From Micromussa lordhowensis (taxonomy: Eukaryota > Cnidaria > Anthozoa > Scleractinia > Lobophylliidae), in NCBI GenBank assembly GCA_964020085.1, contig OZ026597.1:922313-986312 (forward strand): DNA of 64,000 nucleotides, read 5' to 3'. The notes under the pieces were generated by a model. That model did no database searches. It worked only from the letters and a program-made list of their open reading frames with translations, and was not told where the DNA came from. Made by a program: the position numbers and the translations under genes. Below, piece by piece: positions 63,059-64,000 of the stretch. The first letter of the stretch is position 1. Every line of letters starts with the position of its first letter.

Positions 63059-64000
63059 AACAGCAGTGCCATTCCTTCTTGCTTCAAGGTCTGGCCCCAT
63101 CTACGCGTCGGTCTTATGCCTCAGCCCAGGCTCAGTTTATCTCGTTTTGCGCTCAACTTGGCAAGCTTCATGCCTCTGGTTCACCGTGTCCGGCTGACGA
63201 ATGGACTCTGTGCCTGTTTGCTACCTTCTTGGCCAATCGCATTCAGCATTCTTCGATCAAGGTCTATTTGTCTGGGGTTCGAGCACTCCACATTGAACAG
63301 GGGTTCTCAGACCCCCTTGCTAACTGTCTCCGCCTTCAGAGGGTGGTCCGTGGCATCAAGCGTTGTCAGGGCTCCGCTTCTTCCTCCCGCTTGCCGATCA
63401 CAGATGACTTGATGCTTCTGATTTGGCGGTCCCTGGATCTTCACCTCTCGGATCACCTCATGTTCTGGGCAGCCTGCACCTTGGGGTACTTTGGTTTTCT
63501 CCGCGCCTCCGAGTTCACAGTGCCTAGTCTGGCTAGCTTCTCTCCATCCCTTCATCTAGGCGTTCCAGACATTGCAGTGGATTCTCTGTCCGCCCCCTCG
63601 TGCTTGCGCTTAAAGATCAAGGGCTCGAAGACTGATCCGTTTAGGAAAGGTGCTTTTATCCATATCGGCCGCGGCCGGCCCCCGCTCTGCGCAGTCCACT
63701 CAGTGTTAAGTTATCTCGCTAGCAGGGGTGACCGTCCGGGCCCCTTGTTCCTGTTCCAGAATGGGCAGCCCCTTTCACGCGCTTTGCTGACGGACTGGCT
63801 CCGGCAGATCCTGTCCTCTGCGAACGTTCCAGGCAATTTCTCTAGCCACAGCTTCCGCATCGGTGCTGCCACTGTGGCGGCACGCAACGGCGTTCCAGAC
63901 CACCTCATTCAAGCCTTGGGCCGCTGGTCGAGCTCCGCTTATCAATTGTACATTAGGACCCCATCAGAATCTTTAGCGGTCCTATCCACCAAGCTGGCAT
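63010..64000 (+). CDS. YR element tyrosine recombinase (truncated by window end)
   Basis: The frame overlaps the RT end and stays open to position 64000. It starts near VDLSTLEQQCHSFLLQG, APSTRRSYASAQAQF. Catalytic landmarks: Arg in FGFLRASEFT, a Lys-containing KGSKTDPFRKG beta-hairpin, HSFRIGA (HxxR), GRWSSSA and the Tyr in YQLYIRT. It has no ATG at the expected start, like its counterpart at 48566. At most the last few tens of residues are missing. Confidence 0.82.

Larger units (their letters stand above)
59720..64000 (+). mobile_element. Second YR retrotransposon (Ngaro-like), right end beyond the window
   Basis: Gag-like ORF, RT/RNase H and tyrosine recombinase appear in the same order and relative frames as the element at 45277, with higher GC than the surroundings. 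The left boundary near 59720 is approximate. TTAATAGTACGT in the leader is shared with the A repeat of the other element. Its right repeats lie past 64000, so the class is inferred from coding order. Confidence 0.75.

Noticed and set aside
1..64000. CRISPR array or bacterial operon structure
   Set aside because: The tandem repeats lack spacer structure and the genes have introns and metazoan retroelements; nothing prokaryotic was seen.

Overview
The window looks like a repeat-rich invertebrate chromosome segment, most likely from an anthozoan cnidarian such as a stony coral. This is inferred from extracellular CUB/LamG/Ig exons with metazoan splice sites, tyrosine-recombinase (YR) retrotransposons, Penelope-like elements (PLEs), tRNA-derived SINEs and many short hairpin elements. 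No sequence here fixes the species.

Positions 1-27150 hold a minus-strand exon array. A module of about 5.33 kb carries four exons, in transcription order CUB first half, CUB second half, LamG-like, Ig-like. It is present in three near-identical tandem copies plus a rearranged fourth that lacks LamG and has two Ig exons. All 16 exons are open, have usable GT/AG sites and join in one frame: each module enters and leaves in phase 1, and the CUB is split in phase 2. Together they could encode the middle of one long multidomain extracellular protein (CUB-Ig-Ig, then three CUB-LamG-Ig units). Neither end of the gene was found. A decayed DIRS-like element sits in the CUB-LamG intron of copy 3. A SINE, PLE remnants and hairpins sit in copy 4.

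Positions 27150-43700 contain no convincing intact gene. They hold hairpin/MITE-like elements, SINEs, a 321-bp tandem duplication, PLE fragments, a broken P-loop pseudogene interrupted by a hairpin, a 218-bp palindrome built from tRNA-like sequence, and degenerate short tandem repeats.

Positions 43712-51291 are a nested insertion. A 5'-truncated PLE reverse-transcriptase ORF is cut by a structurally complete Ngaro-like YR retrotransposon (A1-ORFs-B1-A2-B2 split direct repeats, about 5.73 kb). The PLE frame resumes directly after it. A paralogous copy of the flanks at 53093-53350 lacks the PLE.

Positions 53400-57925 are a roughly 34-bp minisatellite interrupted by a LINE-type fragment. Then come facing tRNA-like SINE heads, a piggyBac-type MITE (58989-59571), and a second intact YR retrotransposon (59905 onward) whose recombinase ORF runs off the window end.

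Overall, one candidate multidomain extracellular gene sits among layered mobile elements. The strongest unusual observations are the phase-compatible exon module array, the Ngaro-in-Penelope insertion at an AGAAAG core, the hammerhead-like motifs in PLE remnants, and the AACAATTA hairpin family.
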